Part shown: positions 33,712 through 46,317 of the stretch, piece after piece | Position numbering within the stretch: the stretch's first letter is position 1 | Layout of the letters: each line of letters begins with the position of its first letter | Source: Nemania diffusa | Taxonomy: Eukaryota; Ascomycota; Sordariomycetes; Xylariales; Xylariaceae | NCBI GenBank assembly: GCA_038501195.1 | Contig: JBBPUQ010000003.1 | Coordinates: 2,558,501 to 2,622,500, forward strand | Direction: 5' to 3' | DNA length: 64,000 nt | Notes under the pieces: model-generated | Databases searched by the model: none | What the model saw: the letters and a program-made list of their open reading frames with translations, nothing else | Told to the model about the DNA's origin: nothing | Position numbers and translations under genes: made by a program

Positions 33712-36317
33712 ATGCCTCCATCGCCCACGAAAAAGCGCATCATCATCTGTTGTGACGGAACATGGCAGAATTCGTAAGCAGCATTACGTAGTGAGCTAAT
33801 ACGAATGCTAACGACTATAGTGACAATGGATACGTCAAATCAAATAGAAACAAACCTGTATCTCGCCTACAAATTCCCTCCAACGTCACCCGAATCTCGA
33901 AATGCTTCAGGAGGACCTGTTCTGATGGAGTAGTAAGTAATCCTAGGGAGAGGAGGGGGTTGCCTATTCCCGTAGCTTGGAGAATACAAAAACTCCCTTT
34001 CGAGCTAGAGTCGTGTTTTATACGCTTCCTACGACTCCTGTACGCTCTCAGATCAAGTCCAGAATGTTGATAACTAACTTTGCATGTCACAGTTCCAAAT
34101 TATATATTACCAATCCGGCGTGGGCTCAAGATCAGGTGTCCTAGACAGACTTTTTGGTGGTGCGTTTGGCATCGGTATATCAGAGGTTAGTTACAGCTCA
34201 GGTGTTCTTATATAAAGATACTCACAAGCAGTAGAACATCCGCGAAGCTTACGCGTTCCTTTGCGCCAACTATGTCGATGGCGATAAGATCGTTCTTCTT
34301 GGTTTCAGCCGAGGTGCTTTTACAGCGAGATCAATCGGGGGTATGGTATCTGATCTTGGATTGCTGAACAGGTAAGTTTTTAGCACAATAACCATAAAAG
34401 ACCATGCAGCCAGAATATATATTCTTTATGCTTTACTTACTAGCTAAGTCTTCTTCTTACACTTCCATTTTAAATCTCTATTTGTATATCTCATACACTA
34501 AAATCAATCTTAGGAATGGCATGGATTACTTCTTCCCGATCTTCAAAGACATGCAAAACTGGACTAACGAACACTACGATGACCCATTCCCAACGATACC
34601 TTTCACGAACAAACCGAAGGGTGAGGGTGCAGCCGCCATTTACCGCGAGCGATTGATTGAGGTGAGACCCTTAGCATTTGAACTGGTCTTCTGAACTTAA
34701 AATGAATACCAGAAGAACTACACGCGAGTAAAGGAGGACAAGGGACAAGGTGGCCTAATTCAGGTATTGGCGATCGGTATGACTAGTTAGATATAACGAC
34801 GCACTACCATGTCGCTAATTTTGGAGCAGGTGTGTGGGACACTGTTGGATCTCTGGGTATTCCAGACGTAGAGTTCTTATCAAGGCTAGGCATCAAGCGA
34901 TGCACACATGAATACGTCTCCCAAGAGTTTGATTTATCAACCTTATCGGCTAACAATCACCACGTACCAGTTTTACAACACGCATCTCTCCACCAAGATC
35001 CAGCATGGTTTTCACGCTCTCGCCCTAGATGAGACGAGGGGCCCGTTCACTCCGACGCTCTGGGAGCGACGGCTACAAGAGCAGGACACATCCGATCTTC
35101 GACAAGTTTGGTTCCCCGGAAGCCATGCCAATATTGGGGGCGGGTGGCCAGATCAGGGCGTCGCTGATACCACGCTTGCTTGTGCGTATTCACTATAATC
35201 CCGCTTTCCTAATTCGCTTAATATGTTTTGTTGGGAAACGAACTAACGCTTCAAAAGGGATGATGGATCAGCTGTCATCAGTAGGTTGCGAGTTTCTGCC
35301 CGATGCGCTTGAAAAGGTCTTCGAAGCCAATGTGAAATACTATACCAATCGGCAACTAGAGAGCGGTATAATGAAACGCAAAAACTCGCAGCACGTGAAA
35401 CATAAGCCGTCCGGTTGGGCTGCAGAATCCATCTATGAATCGAATCAACCGATCCGCCCTTGGGGCCTACACGGCATCCAATCCGCGAATAGCTTCATCT
35501 ATGACTTGTTGGGAAGCATTTCCCGTGCACCAGGCATGTACAAGAAAATCAACCCGAAAAATGGTCGTCCTTTGCCAGAGTTTTTAGAAGACACAAACGA
35601 GCGGATTCATCCAAGTGTCAGGGTCCGCCTGGCCTGCGAAGGTCTAGGCCTTAACGACCGAGAGGTCTGGGATTGCCCATCTCTTCTCAAAGTTAGTATA
35701 TTTTGGAGCCCACGTTTTCCTTGCTATAATTTTGAGGGGTAAAAAAACCTGTGTCCCGCGAATTGCATTATGTGTTGAGGGCTCTCTACACTTGTGAAAC
35801 ATTCCCAGGCTATCCCTAAAATGATGGTCACTGACTCTGAATGTGACAGTACTGGCGACTTCGGCGAGTTACTCAGCAGTTCTCTGACCCTGTCTCACGA
35901 ACAGCAGAATGGGGACCACCACGTCCCAATGACCCCAATGACCAAGCTACGGCGACATCTCACCTATCAGGGCAGCCAGAAAGCTCGTCGGCCGCGGCAG
36001 CCATGTCAGCAGAGAGCCTACAAATGCTAAGCCAGGACCCTTCGGAGCGGTGGACATGGGAATATATCGGGCCAGAAAACACAGCGCCGGCCGTTAAAGT
36101 GATGCTAGAGGAAACTTTGGGGCCGTTCGAACAACGGCTATTAGAGTTGGCGGCCGGCAAAGTGCATGTCTGTAAATATGCGGAAGAGCAGGACGTGAAC
36201 GAGTTTAAGGCGTTCCATCTTCGGAGTTTCAGAAAGATGATGCAGCGTCTGCACAAGAAGTGGCATATTCAGCAAAAGAAGGCCATGAAACGAGCTAATC
36301 AAAACCATGGTGCATAG
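33712..36317 (+). CDS. DUF2235 alpha/beta-hydrolase protein (Tle1-like fold)
   Basis: Eleven-exon model, 601 aa: 33712-33773, 33821-33932, 34093-34185, 34235-34371, 34514-34661, 34713-34776, 34830-34915, 34971-35181, 35258-35691, 35809-35826 and 35877-36317. It opens with RIIICCDGTWQNS, typical of DUF2235. It carries the nucleophile elbow GFSRG (about Ser114), then ARSIGG, GVWDTVGSLG, FHALALDE and WFPGSHANIGGG, all conserved in this family. DUF2235 is related to bacterial T6SS phospholipase Tle1; fungal proteins are abundant and uncharacterised, so lipase activity is inference. The C-terminus is basic and helical (HKKWHIQQKKAMKRANQ). The joins from 35692 to 35876 are the weakest part of the model. 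The eighth intron ends in AAG. Confidence 0.87.
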
Positions 36318-36702
36318 AGAAGGGAGGACGGTAGAAAAAGAAAAGATGAAGGGGTATGCTGTATAGATTATACTAGAATTCTTAAATCCTAGACTTTTTT
36401 TTTTCTCACGCCATGCTCAATAGGCATGCCACAAAATTATGTGTTTAAGATACTTTTTTAAATGAGGGCCTAAAATTAGGTGGCGTGTGTTGAACAGGTG
36501 TGGATGTTATTGGATACCATCACGTGAAGTATTTACTTAGGCAGTTTGTAGATTCATTCGCGCAGTTGCGAAGAACGATTTGCCGTCTCAAATCTCAACC
36601 ATTTTTCGTCATCGATAAGACCTTCAAATATGAGAGCCGACACATCATATATAACCTAGAAACGTCAAGTCAACTAAGCACGCCGACAATCCAACAGCGA
36701 AG
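36318..36702. other. Intergenic: DUF2235 terminator and Arl2 promoter
   Basis: About 385 bases between two same-strand genes, with a T-rich stretch near 36395-36405. Nothing else recognised. Confidence 0.4.
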
Positions 36703-37683
36703 ATGCTGTCAATCCTGCGCAAGGCAAGATTGAAGGACAAGGAGATGCGGATCTTGATGTTGTAAGGCTGAGTCGGATTGCGTTGGGTCACCTCTCTACT
36801 ACCTAGTCCTCTAGATAGTCCTCTAGTCCTCTTGTCTTTCTTTTTTGGCACATGATAAGATATGATCGACAGACTAACGTAATTGGCCGCTAGGGGTCTC
36901 GACAATGCGGGGAAGACGACGATTGTGAAAAGGATCATGAATGAGGATATCAACACAGTCAGTCCAACGTTGGGGTTCATAATCAAGACAATTGAGTACG
37001 AGGGGTAAGATGGTTTTTTTTTTCTATATTACCTTGCCTCCTCCTCCTCGTCTATCAATGTATAGTGATTATAGATAGATAGCTAACAGATTGATTAGGT
37101 ATAAATTGAATATCTGTGAGTGCACACCGATTTAGGCACATGATTTGGAGTGGTGAGGTAGCATCACTGATTCCAACGATGTCGACGACAGGGGACGTGG
37201 GCGGCCAGAAGACGTTGCGCTCATACTGGCGGAATTACTTCGAGAAGACAGACGCCCTGATCTGGGTCGTAGATGCGACGGATCGGCTGCGCATCGATGA
37301 CTGTCGCGAAGAGTTGCACGGGCTACTGCAGGAAGAGGTAAGTGTCTTCTTATTGATATACCTACCTACACTACACTACATTACCTATTCTTCATTGATA
37401 TAGGGTAGGTAGGTATATGCTAATGTGTGTTGATGCATTACTAATTACCCTTCGTGTCCTTGTGATCAAGCGACTCTCAGGCGCAAGTCTCCTCATCTTC
37501 GCCAACAAGACGGATGTTCAGGGGTGCATGAATGAGGCGGAGATCCTGCAGGGTCTTCAACTCAAGGCCATTCGCTCGCACCAGTGGCATGTCCTGAGAT
37601 GCAGTGCTATGACGGGGGAGAATCTAAATGAAGGACTCGCATGGGTGGTTGAAGACGCAAAGGCTCGGTTGTTTTTGTACTAG
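36703..37683 (+). CDS. Arf-like small GTPase, Arl2 type
   Basis: Five exons, 36703-36761, 36894-37004, 37099-37115, 37192-37337 and 37471-37683, give 181 aa, matching Arl2 length. All G motifs are intact: GLDNAGKT (P-loop), the switch I Thr in SPTLGF, NIWDVGGQ (switch II), ANKTD and the SAMTG loop. The N-terminus [20 protein letters not shown] is Arl2-like and lacks the myristoylated Gly2 of Arf1. In yeasts this protein (Cin4, Alp41) works with tubulin cofactor D in tubulin folding and microtubule stability (family knowledge). The 17-base third exon is needed to give YKLNIWD. Intron 4 ends in AAG and contains a long inverted repeat. Confidence 0.92.
37356..37418. repeat. 14-bp inverted repeat inside an Arl2 intron
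   Basis: ATATACCTACCTAC at 37356-37369 is complementary to GTAGGTAGGTATAT at 37405-37418, so the intron RNA could form a 14-bp stem with a 35-base loop. The same CCTACC/GGTAGG words occur throughout the window. Confidence 0.75.
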
Positions 37684-38411
37684 GTCAGTTAATACGATAA
37701 AGTAGGTATTACAAGCACAGCTAATCGCATCAATCATCTACCCGCCCGGAGTATCCGGCGAGTCGCGGGTTGTTGTCTGCAAGATGCTAGATGCTATCCA
37801 GATCACGCTACTTACCTCTACCTAAGAAGTTACATACATACATCTTCAGGGAAAGTATTATATACTAGGCAGGATAGCAATGAGTAGTTTAACACAAGTA
37901 CAATAAATATCGAGACCAGGTCCCTAAGAAGAGCATAAGAAAATAATCGAGCGAATTAATACTGTAAGACCAACCCGTTAGTGAACGGATAGGATATCCA
38001 CAGACCCACTATCCGGTAGGGCCAGCCAAAGGAAGGCGACGTAGGGCCTGAGGGGTGGTGTACAGTGTGCTTACAGTATGCTAGCCGAAGAGACAAGCAA
38101 AAAATCCACTGGCTACCATGCTTCGTTCGATTCATACTTACATAAGTTACCTCATCAATAACACACAAACTTTCAGGCGGCCTACCCACTTGGCCGATTC
38201 ACCACCAGGTAGGTATACTTTATACTGCAAGGCTACATACAGAGCACAGTACTGCACACCTGCACCTACGGGCAGAGTAGGTACTCGACTAAGCACTTAG
38301 TTAAGCTTAAGCGTCGCGCGCTGCGTTGCGTTGCCCTGTCATGCGCTCCCACCAGAATAACTCGGTAAACAATACAATTCAATACCCTTCGGCGCCGCCG
38401 CTCTCGTCCCG
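37684..38411. other. Intergenic, no gene seen
   Basis: About 730 bases between the Arl2-type gene and the DUF4045-gelsolin gene. Short frames only. CCTACC/TAGGTA words recur. Confidence 0.4.
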
Positions 38412-41400
38412 ATGTCTGAGGACGTGTCTCGCTTTCTGTCCCAAGTTAAGGAGTTGGGAGAACGCCGAATAGAGGAGGATGAAGCTCGGTCGAGAGAACT
38501 AGAAGAGAAGATACTGCAGGATCGAAAGGAACGACAAGCTCGTCGTCGTGGTAAGAGCCTCTCTCCCCTCTCCCCTCTATCCTCTACCCTCTCGCTTCTC
38601 GCTTCTTCCCTCTCTACTCCTCTCCCTGCCCCCCTCTCTCTCTCTACTCTACCTCGTCATTGCATACTTTGAGGCCAGTCTGCGAAGTTCTGTTGGGCCA
38701 TTGGCAATTATTGCTCTATTTCCCTTTCAGTTCATGCCTTTGCCCCTAGTTTTAGTTTTAGGATTTGTGCGCAGCCGGACTTCCTGATCGACTTCTCGCT
38801 ACCTCTCACTCCCTGAGGGCCTCAAGCAAGTTTACATAACAAGAAAGAGAAAGGCTGTTGGGGACCTCGCTGCGTGTGTAGCCGCTCTTCCTGCAGCAGT
38901 GTACACACACTCGGCCGCTGCGCTACAAGCACTCGCTCTTATGTGTTTGAGCTTAGAAAGCTAACCTCGAGTGTCTTTTTTCACTAGAACGCGCGAGATC
39001 CATTTCACCCCAGAAATCATCGCCTGCAAATACGCCGTCGCCCTCCCAACCCAACGATAGTCACCGTCCAGAACGCTTAGATTTGGTCGCATCTCCTATC
39101 CTCAACCCTCCCTCCAGTCCCCAGTCGCAATCTCCGTCCAAGGCTGAGAACGACAATATGCTTACCGACCTACCGCTCTCGACCTCCCCATCCAAGGAGA
39201 ATAGTTCGCCTTTAGATGCTGAGAGCAAGCCAAACCACCCCCCGTCCCCTACACGAAGCGGAACCGCCGCCAGGGGTCTTTCCTGGCAAAGACGGCCTAA
39301 TTCGCAGGCCTCAGAGCGATCACGAAGTCGGCCACTCTCTGTAGTTGCCGCCGAGAATGCGACCCGTTCCTCCAACCCTGCCTCTGAACAGGACCTGGCA
39401 GCCGATAACATGTCGAGAGACCAGATTGCTGCTTCATTATCTTCAAAGGATCCTTCTTGGTTCCGCCAAACCGCCGATAGAGGCGCCAACTCCGCCGCCT
39501 ATAGGCGAAACCAAGTCGAGGATACACAAACAGTAGACCTATCTACCGCCCAAACTCAACTCCCAGGCATGTCGCGCAGCACGTCAAGCGAGTCCTTCAG
39601 AAACGGGGAGACTTCTCTCCGGGGATCCCCAGCGTTGCAAACCACTGTTATTTCACCTACCAACTTGTCTAGTACCCCAAAGCTAGATCCGCCGCCCAAT
39701 GCCACTCAATCAGATGTCGATTCCATTAGGGAAACCCGAGGTCCTTTCTCTCCCCCTCTAGGCCGAACGTCGCCTACGAGGGCAGATAGACCTGTTTCGC
39801 CAACGAAAGGCATGGGAGGCTTTGTACAGAGTGCTATGATGAAGCGGTCCGAGAGCGTCAGCAAAAGGTGGAATGTCCAATCGCCTACAGGATTGCAACG
39901 TGCAGATCCCGTCACCTCAAACCGCAACAGCTACACCCCTACAAGCCGTGCAATGGCTGGCTCCAAGATTAGACCGGCGAGCGTCCTCGTCGATGCGTCC
40001 ACGGGATCGATAAGGCCTACTTCTAGCGATGGCAAAGAAGAAGAGCGGCCTGCATCAAGAACCAGTACTTCGCTTAAATTGGACACCGCGACGTCTCCAG
40101 AACCCCAAGATCACGATTCTGGCAGAACCACGCCCCCTGTTAGTCCCTCAAAGACCATGGATCCCCGCAGATGGAGCCCTCAAAAATCTAGCTGGCTTGA
40201 ATCGGCGCTGAACAAGCCTGAATCACCAAAACCGAAGTCAACTCAGCCTCCACCCAATCAACCCGCATGGATGGCAGAACTCCAGAAAGCGAAGGCACAG
40301 AAGGCCACTAATGCTGGAACTGAAAGCAGCAAGGCCCCAGTCGTTTCGCACAAGCACCAAGTTAGCATTGGCGGACTCATGAGATCCTCCGCACCTGGTA
40401 TGGCCACCCCACCAGTGGCGCGGCGTGGTCTTCATAGCCCATCTCCATCTATTAGTAACACCAATACTCCTGTGGCTGCTGTAAAGCCCGGTGAATCTCG
40501 TCCGCCAATGGTGCCAAGCCTAGTCAAGTCTGGGTCTGAGCCTACCCCTGAAATTAAGCAAGCGATACTACCTTCTGTCAACAAGGTGAAACCTGCAACC
40601 CCTCCAAAAAAAGATTTCCGGGCGAGTTTAAAACCTAGAGCAGCACCAGCCAATATACCTACCGGCTCACAGGATATAGAATTCAAGAATGTATTCGGCC
40701 ATCTTCGGAAGGCTACAACAAGCAACTACGTCGCCCCTGACGAGCTAAAAGATAATATCACTAGAGGAAAGGCAGCACTCGCTGTGACCGGTGGTCCTCA
40801 AAAGTCAGAGCGGGTCGACGAGTTTAAAGAAGCTATTCTCACCAAGAAAAAGGAGTTCCAGGCAGCGCAGTCAGAAGGAAGGAGCGTCACCCGGAATAAG
40901 AGTGTATCGAGCGACAATCCGGTCCCTGAGGGTCTTCTGAGACGGGCTGAACTTGGTCGTTCCAATACTATCAAGCGAGATCTAGTGTCTTCCGACGTGT
41001 CGGGGACGGATCCCTCAACAAGCAATTCCTCTCAGCGGGGTTCTGTACCAGGATCCCTTGCAGGGAAATTCGAGCGTTTCAATGCTTCGGAGAAACGCGC
41101 CTCAGTTATAGAGGCACCAGCCTCAAAACTAAAGGGACAAGGCTCGTCAACAGAGACGTCGATCGCACGAAAACTCCCTGTCCCTAGACCACTCAGTGGT
41201 TCGGCAGACCAAGCCCATGAGGCCAATGGCCCACCCCGTCTTCCAGGAAAGCTTGGTGGGAGCGGACTGGCCAACCGATTTAATCCTGCTCTTGCTGGCC
41301 TTCTCTCTAGAGGGCCCCCTCCTATGACTTCCAACTCTGGAGCAAAATTCGGCGGGCCGATGCGCTCGGGCTCTAAAACTGAGACCGATGAAAATGAGGT

Positions 41401-43540
41401 CAGATCTGGGCCTAAGTTGACACACATGACTAAGAATCGCGCACGCGGCCCTAAGAGGAAAGCACCGACGAGATCTACTGCATCACCCACGACTAACACA
41501 GAGTCTAAGTCTGATACAACTACACGGCCACAGATAGACGACTCAGCGGCCCAACGGACGAATGTCGGTCCCTCATCACAACCACAGCCCATAAGTCCTA
41601 CCGATCCTTCCAAGCCAATTGCAGCGCCTGTCCAGCCACGGCCGAAGCCAATCACCTTGGTAAGTGCGTCAAAACTTGCCACTGGATCTATGACATCAGG
41701 CGAGGCTGTTATCGAACAGTCAAAGCCAGAAAGCAAAATTCTAGCACAAGTCGCCGCATTGGCAGCGCAGGGACAAGAGTTCACAACGGGTAAAATCTCG
41801 GACGAACCAGAACAGATTTCTCGGTCTCCATCGCCTGGGAAGCTCAATATGAACCGTATGTCGCGCTTCATGGATGCCGCATCTACCGTAGAGAAGGAAA
41901 ACGCCCCTGAACAACCCAAATCGTTCGAAGCACCCCTTAGAACTAAGAGCTTCCCCGACAAAATGTCAACACAAGATGCGCAGCAACAACCACAGACACG
42001 TTCACCGTCGTTAAATAAGCCCAAGGTGCCTTTACCTACGCCTTTATCCTTGCCCGCGAAACGGCAGTCTCCGAATACTGAAGTTGAGTCCTTTAGTAAC
42101 GAGCCCGAAGGTAAAGTAGCCGCGCCTCTAGGTCCTAGGCCATTACCGAAACCTCCAGTCATTACAGCAAGTGAGGCTTCAGACTCGCTAGCAAGGCCTC
42201 TACCAAAAGAGACAGAGGGGGGCACCCGGCCCTTACCATCACCAAGTCTCAAGTCACCAGCCGATACCCCGTCGCCCATGCGATCTCCTACTAAACAATC
42301 ACTTGACACTTCGGTTATGCTTCGAGACTTCTTTGGCTCAGATCGCCCTCAGAGAAATTATCGCGTCGACGCTGCTGAGCTGCTAACACACAGGCCCGAC
42401 TTGACAGCGCCCAAGATTCGGACTTTAAACGCCCAACTTTTCCAATTTTCGGCTGACGGCAAGAAGCAACCCGTTCCCGCGCATCATGAGCGCACGTTGT
42501 TTGAAAGCGAAATGTATCTTTGCACTCACACCTTCAATAACGAAGCAGGCAGAAAGATGCTTGAGGTTTACTTTTGGGTTGGGGGCGAAGTCCCCGAGGC
42601 AACTGCTGAAGACGCGGTAGTATTCGTGGCTCGTGAAGCACGTTCTTTTGGTGGCACATTGATCAAACTAAAGCAAGGCAAAGAAACCCCTGAATTTCTC
42701 CAAGCTCTCGGCGGTATTGTGATCACTCAACGCGGCTCGGGGAATAAATATGACTCCCTCGCTCCGCACATGCTTTGCGGGCGCCGATATCACGGGCATG
42801 TTGTTTTTGACGAAGTTGACTTTACACCATCGGCGTTATGTTCCGGATTCCCCTATCTCATTACCCAGGGCGGCAAGTGCTACCTTTGGAAAGGCAAGGG
42901 TAGCAGCGTGGATGAGCTGGGTTGCGCACGTCTCATAGGAATGGATTATGCTCTCTCAGGCGAAATGGAAGAAGTTGAAGAGGGCCGAGAGCCCGCAACG
43001 TTTTGGGGCCTCTTCGACGGTGCCAACCGATTTGGCTCGGCAGACCACTGGCGACTCAAGCCCAATTACGACAAATACTGCAGCCGGCTATTCCTGTCCG
43101 ACGCTGCCTCTAAGCAACAGGTTAGTGCTCTGAATTATGCAGTCCATACCCCACCACTAATGCACAGTGAAATGCAGATTATAGAGCTATTTACATTCGC
43201 TCAGACGGATCTATCGCCGTCCAACGTCTATGTAATCGACGCCTTCTTTGAGTTGTACATAGTTGTCGGGTCCCGCGCACAAGCCCAGTACGCATCTTTC
43301 CACAATGCGTTAGATTTCGCGCAAGAGTATGCCATTCTAGCAGCCAGTGTGGAAGACAGGCCGTTTGTGCCCGTGTCAACCGTTGTGCTTGAAGGCATCC
43401 CACGAGATATGAAGAGCGTTTTCAGAAAATGGCAGGACACGCTTAGTCCTACAGTCACAATTGCGAACACCGGTTTGAAAAGAGGTCGTAGTCTCAAAGT
43501 TGTGTCTCTAGGCCAGGCACTACAGGCCTTGAGCGACTAG
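38412..43540 (+). CDS. DUF4045 and gelsolin-repeat actin-binding protein
   Basis: Exon 1 (38412-38550) is joined across a 437-bp CT-rich intron to a long second exon (38988-43540), giving 1563 aa; a probable in-frame third intron would make it 1544. The N-terminus (SRFLSQVKELGERRIEEDEARSRELEEKIL, then ERARSISPQKSS) is the start of fungal DUF4045. A long Ser/Pro/Lys-rich, presumably disordered middle follows, up to about residue 1180. The last 380 residues hold gelsolin-like repeats (ELLTHRPDLTAPKIRTLNAQLFQF, FESEMYLCTH, VYFWVGGE, YLWKGKGSS, VYVIDAFFELYIVVG). It is expected to bind or cap actin in hyphae (family inference). The 43121-43177 segment has splice signals and lies where homologues lack sequence. 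Confidence 0.9.
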
Positions 43541-45075
43541 GACTCGTCTTCTCGGTCCTGGACGTAGCTATGGTATGGTAGACGCGAATTGCAGTCAGGA
43601 GACCACGTTGGTGGGAGACAAAGAAGCAGTACAGAGCAAGTGTACTGATGGGGTTGAAGCTACAGGGAATGGAGCGTCGTCTTTCTTGTCATCTGTAGGG
43701 CATATGGTGGGGTTCAGGTTGTCTATTTGGTGTTTGTCAAGAAGTGAGGATTGCATTACCATGGTGGCGGCGTATATACTTGGCTGTGGCCGGAAAACAC
43801 AGCCAGTGGTGGGATCCCTTGAAAATCGGTCAGATGTGCCTTAATGTTCGAGGCATGGCATCTTGTACTTACAAAACGTGTCGATTCGTAGACTAGGCCG
43901 GTCAGGTGACTTAGACGGAACCATGATGGTAGGGCATGTCCTCGGATTAATGATATAATCTTGCTTGTTACCTTCGTGTTATCTATTCAAGGTTCTCATG
44001 TTCATGTCGAATATCAATAGCTTCAGGCGGTGAGTAACCCAACAGACTGGTAATAGTATTTGTTTAGTGCAAACCTCGCTCGCGCTAAAAATCATGAAGT
44101 AGCCTCAAGTATGCTTAAAATCAGATGCCATAAGAGACATCGTCGGAGATAGATTGGAGTTTATAGCTTGATATTAATAGCTAGATGATATCTCGATACT
44201 TGAAAACTGTATTTTTTACTTAGCTTGCATCCCCGGCAGTCATATCCCCTCCATATACTCGCCGTTCCGAGTTCGCTAGCCTTGGCAGCTAGGTAGATGG
44301 GAATACGTTCTAGATAGATAGCTAGCTAAGTCGAGGGTCATTGTTAGCACATGAACTATAGGTATGTGCAAGAGCGGTAAGTGAAGAGCGTGATCGGAAA
44401 TCGACGGTTTTGCTATCATACGGGAGAGGATAGATAGATCCCAGATGCATGGGCGTAATATCTAGCTAGCAGCCTAGTAACTACTGTTCCCATTCTCGAA
44501 ATCATATTCTTTTTATTTCCCTATATCGCTATTCTCTAAGTTCCTTGAAGAATATGTGTAATGCACAATATTGCATTACTTGGCTCATAGCGAGACTATG
44601 CGAACATGAAGCATGCACGCTATTCCAATGGGGACCCATGTGCGAAACTCAAGTAATAATTAAGTGACCATTGAGGGCGGCCTTTTCAGAGGCATGTTGA
44701 ATTATTCTATCTACGTAGTACTTTTTTGGCCCCGTTGTAGTGAAAACGCATCGTGAACTTCATAGGCGATGCAAAGCCATCCGGTATGTCGTACCATGGC
44801 CCGCGAATTAGGTGAGAACATTAAATACCTTTTACCAAAAGCAGTTCCGCGAAGCCCCTGCCAGAACCCCCTCATTACCTCATCCCTAATGATGAATAGC
44901 AGATAGCGAAGTTTTACCATATACTTCATCGCGATTCCCTAAGATCCAAAATCCAAATTCCCCCAACAGCATGAGCCTAGCTGAGTCCGTCATGGGCCAT
45001 ACTGAGTTTTGGCCTAAGCTAAGCATTAGGTATAAATCAGCGTTCTTGCCCATCTATATTGCTGACCGAACAGAG
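43541..45075. other. Intergenic, no gene seen
   Basis: About 1.5 kb between convergent genes. The frame at 43575-43844 follows the gelsolin stop and looks like 3' UTR sequence. CTAGATAGATAGCTAGC-like words lie near 44290-44335. No RNA gene found. Confidence 0.45.
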
Positions 45076-46317
45076 TTAGAGCAGCGCAGCAAAACCGGCA
45101 GCACCGAAGATGAAGGCCGCAATAGGGGAGACCTGAGGCGCGAGCCCCGATGAGATTGCGACCGAGCCAGTGCTGGTGCGGCTTCCGGTAGGATAATCGC
45201 TCGCAGTTGGTGTGGAAGAGAAAGAAGCAGGTGTACCGGCAGTAGAGACTATGGTGGTAGGGTACCCCGGCTGGCTAACAACAGTGGTGTCGCTGCAAGT
45301 AATCCAGATCGTGGACTGGGTAGTCGCAGTCTCACTGCCAGTAACCTGTGATGTGACTGTCGTTTCGACCTCGGTCGTCTGCGTGACAGGGATAGTTTTA
45401 GTGAATGTGAATTCTCCTGTGGCATAGGTAGTGAGGGTGTCGGTGTTAGTGATGTAAACAGTACTGCCCTCCGAGACGGTAGTGTATATGCTCTCGGGGC
45501 ATGTCACAGTCTCGTACACAGATGTCTCGACATACTCCGTAACTGTGTAAGAAATATATTCAGTAGAGATAGTCGGGACTTCTGTAACTATCGTAAGCGT
45601 GGATTTCCATGTAACGACGACAGTCTCCCCGTCAACGGTTTTCGTCTCCGTGATCGGGTATAGAGAGGTTTCCGTAAGGTAGACAACTTCCCCCGTGGTC
45701 TCAGTGACTGGAGGAGCGGTTTCGGTCGCAAAGATTATTGTATCGACATACGTGACTTCGACACGAGTAGTGGTGTAGACAATAGTTTGTGTTGAGCCAC
45801 CGACAGTTATCGTTTCCTATCCGGTCAGCGGTTAGCGATCGTTCTCATTCAGTTGCTGTTTTCTGCCACTGAGAGCAAAGGTAGCCCTTTATAAAGAGAG
45901 GCGTGGGGAAAGGTTACATACGGTGACAGGGCAGGTTGTTGTATAAGTAATATCAACCTGTGTAGTGGTTCCAACCGAAATGTCAGGTTTTGTAACTGTG
46001 ACCTCACCCCCACACGAACCTCCCGGGCACTCTGTCACGATAATGGTTGACGTAGTCAAAACCGTTTCGATGTATGTTCTGGGAAACATAAGCTGATATT
46101 TTTGAGAGGAGGGTTGGCAAACCACTTACGATCCCCCAGTAGTCACAGTCGTGACAGCTGGGCACGTGGTAATAGTGGTATAGGTCGTGAGGTAATCCGT
46201 CGTGGTAACATCCGGAGATGAGTAGCTATAAATGCTAGTATCGCCGTAGTCACCATTTTCTCTAGCAATAGCTGAAGTAGCTAACGCAAGAAGGGCGACA
46301 TAAGTCCTCATGATCAT
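45076..46317 (-). CDS. Secreted Thr/Ser-rich GPI-anchored cell-wall protein
   Basis: Three exons, 46317-46130, 46078-45922 and 45816-45076, give 361 aa. A signal peptide (MRTYVALLALATSAIA) is followed by long tracts of degenerate Thr/Val/Tyr-rich repeats of the TTTxxVTYxxT type, with pairs of cysteines (TTCPAV, TECPGGSCGG, TTCPVT, VTCPES, WITCSD). The C-terminus is a small-residue region plus the hydrophobic tail SPIAAFIFGAAGFAALL, a GPI-attachment signal. It would be heavily O-mannosylated and attached to wall or membrane; adhesion is a common role in such proteins but is inference here. The second exon starts and ends within the repeats, so introns do not mark domain borders. Confidence 0.8.

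Noticed and set aside
41032..42309. Minus-strand 425-codon frame inside the DUF4045-gelsolin gene
   Set aside because: It is antisense to a low-complexity Ser/Pro-rich coding region and has no domain. The plus-strand gene is well supported.
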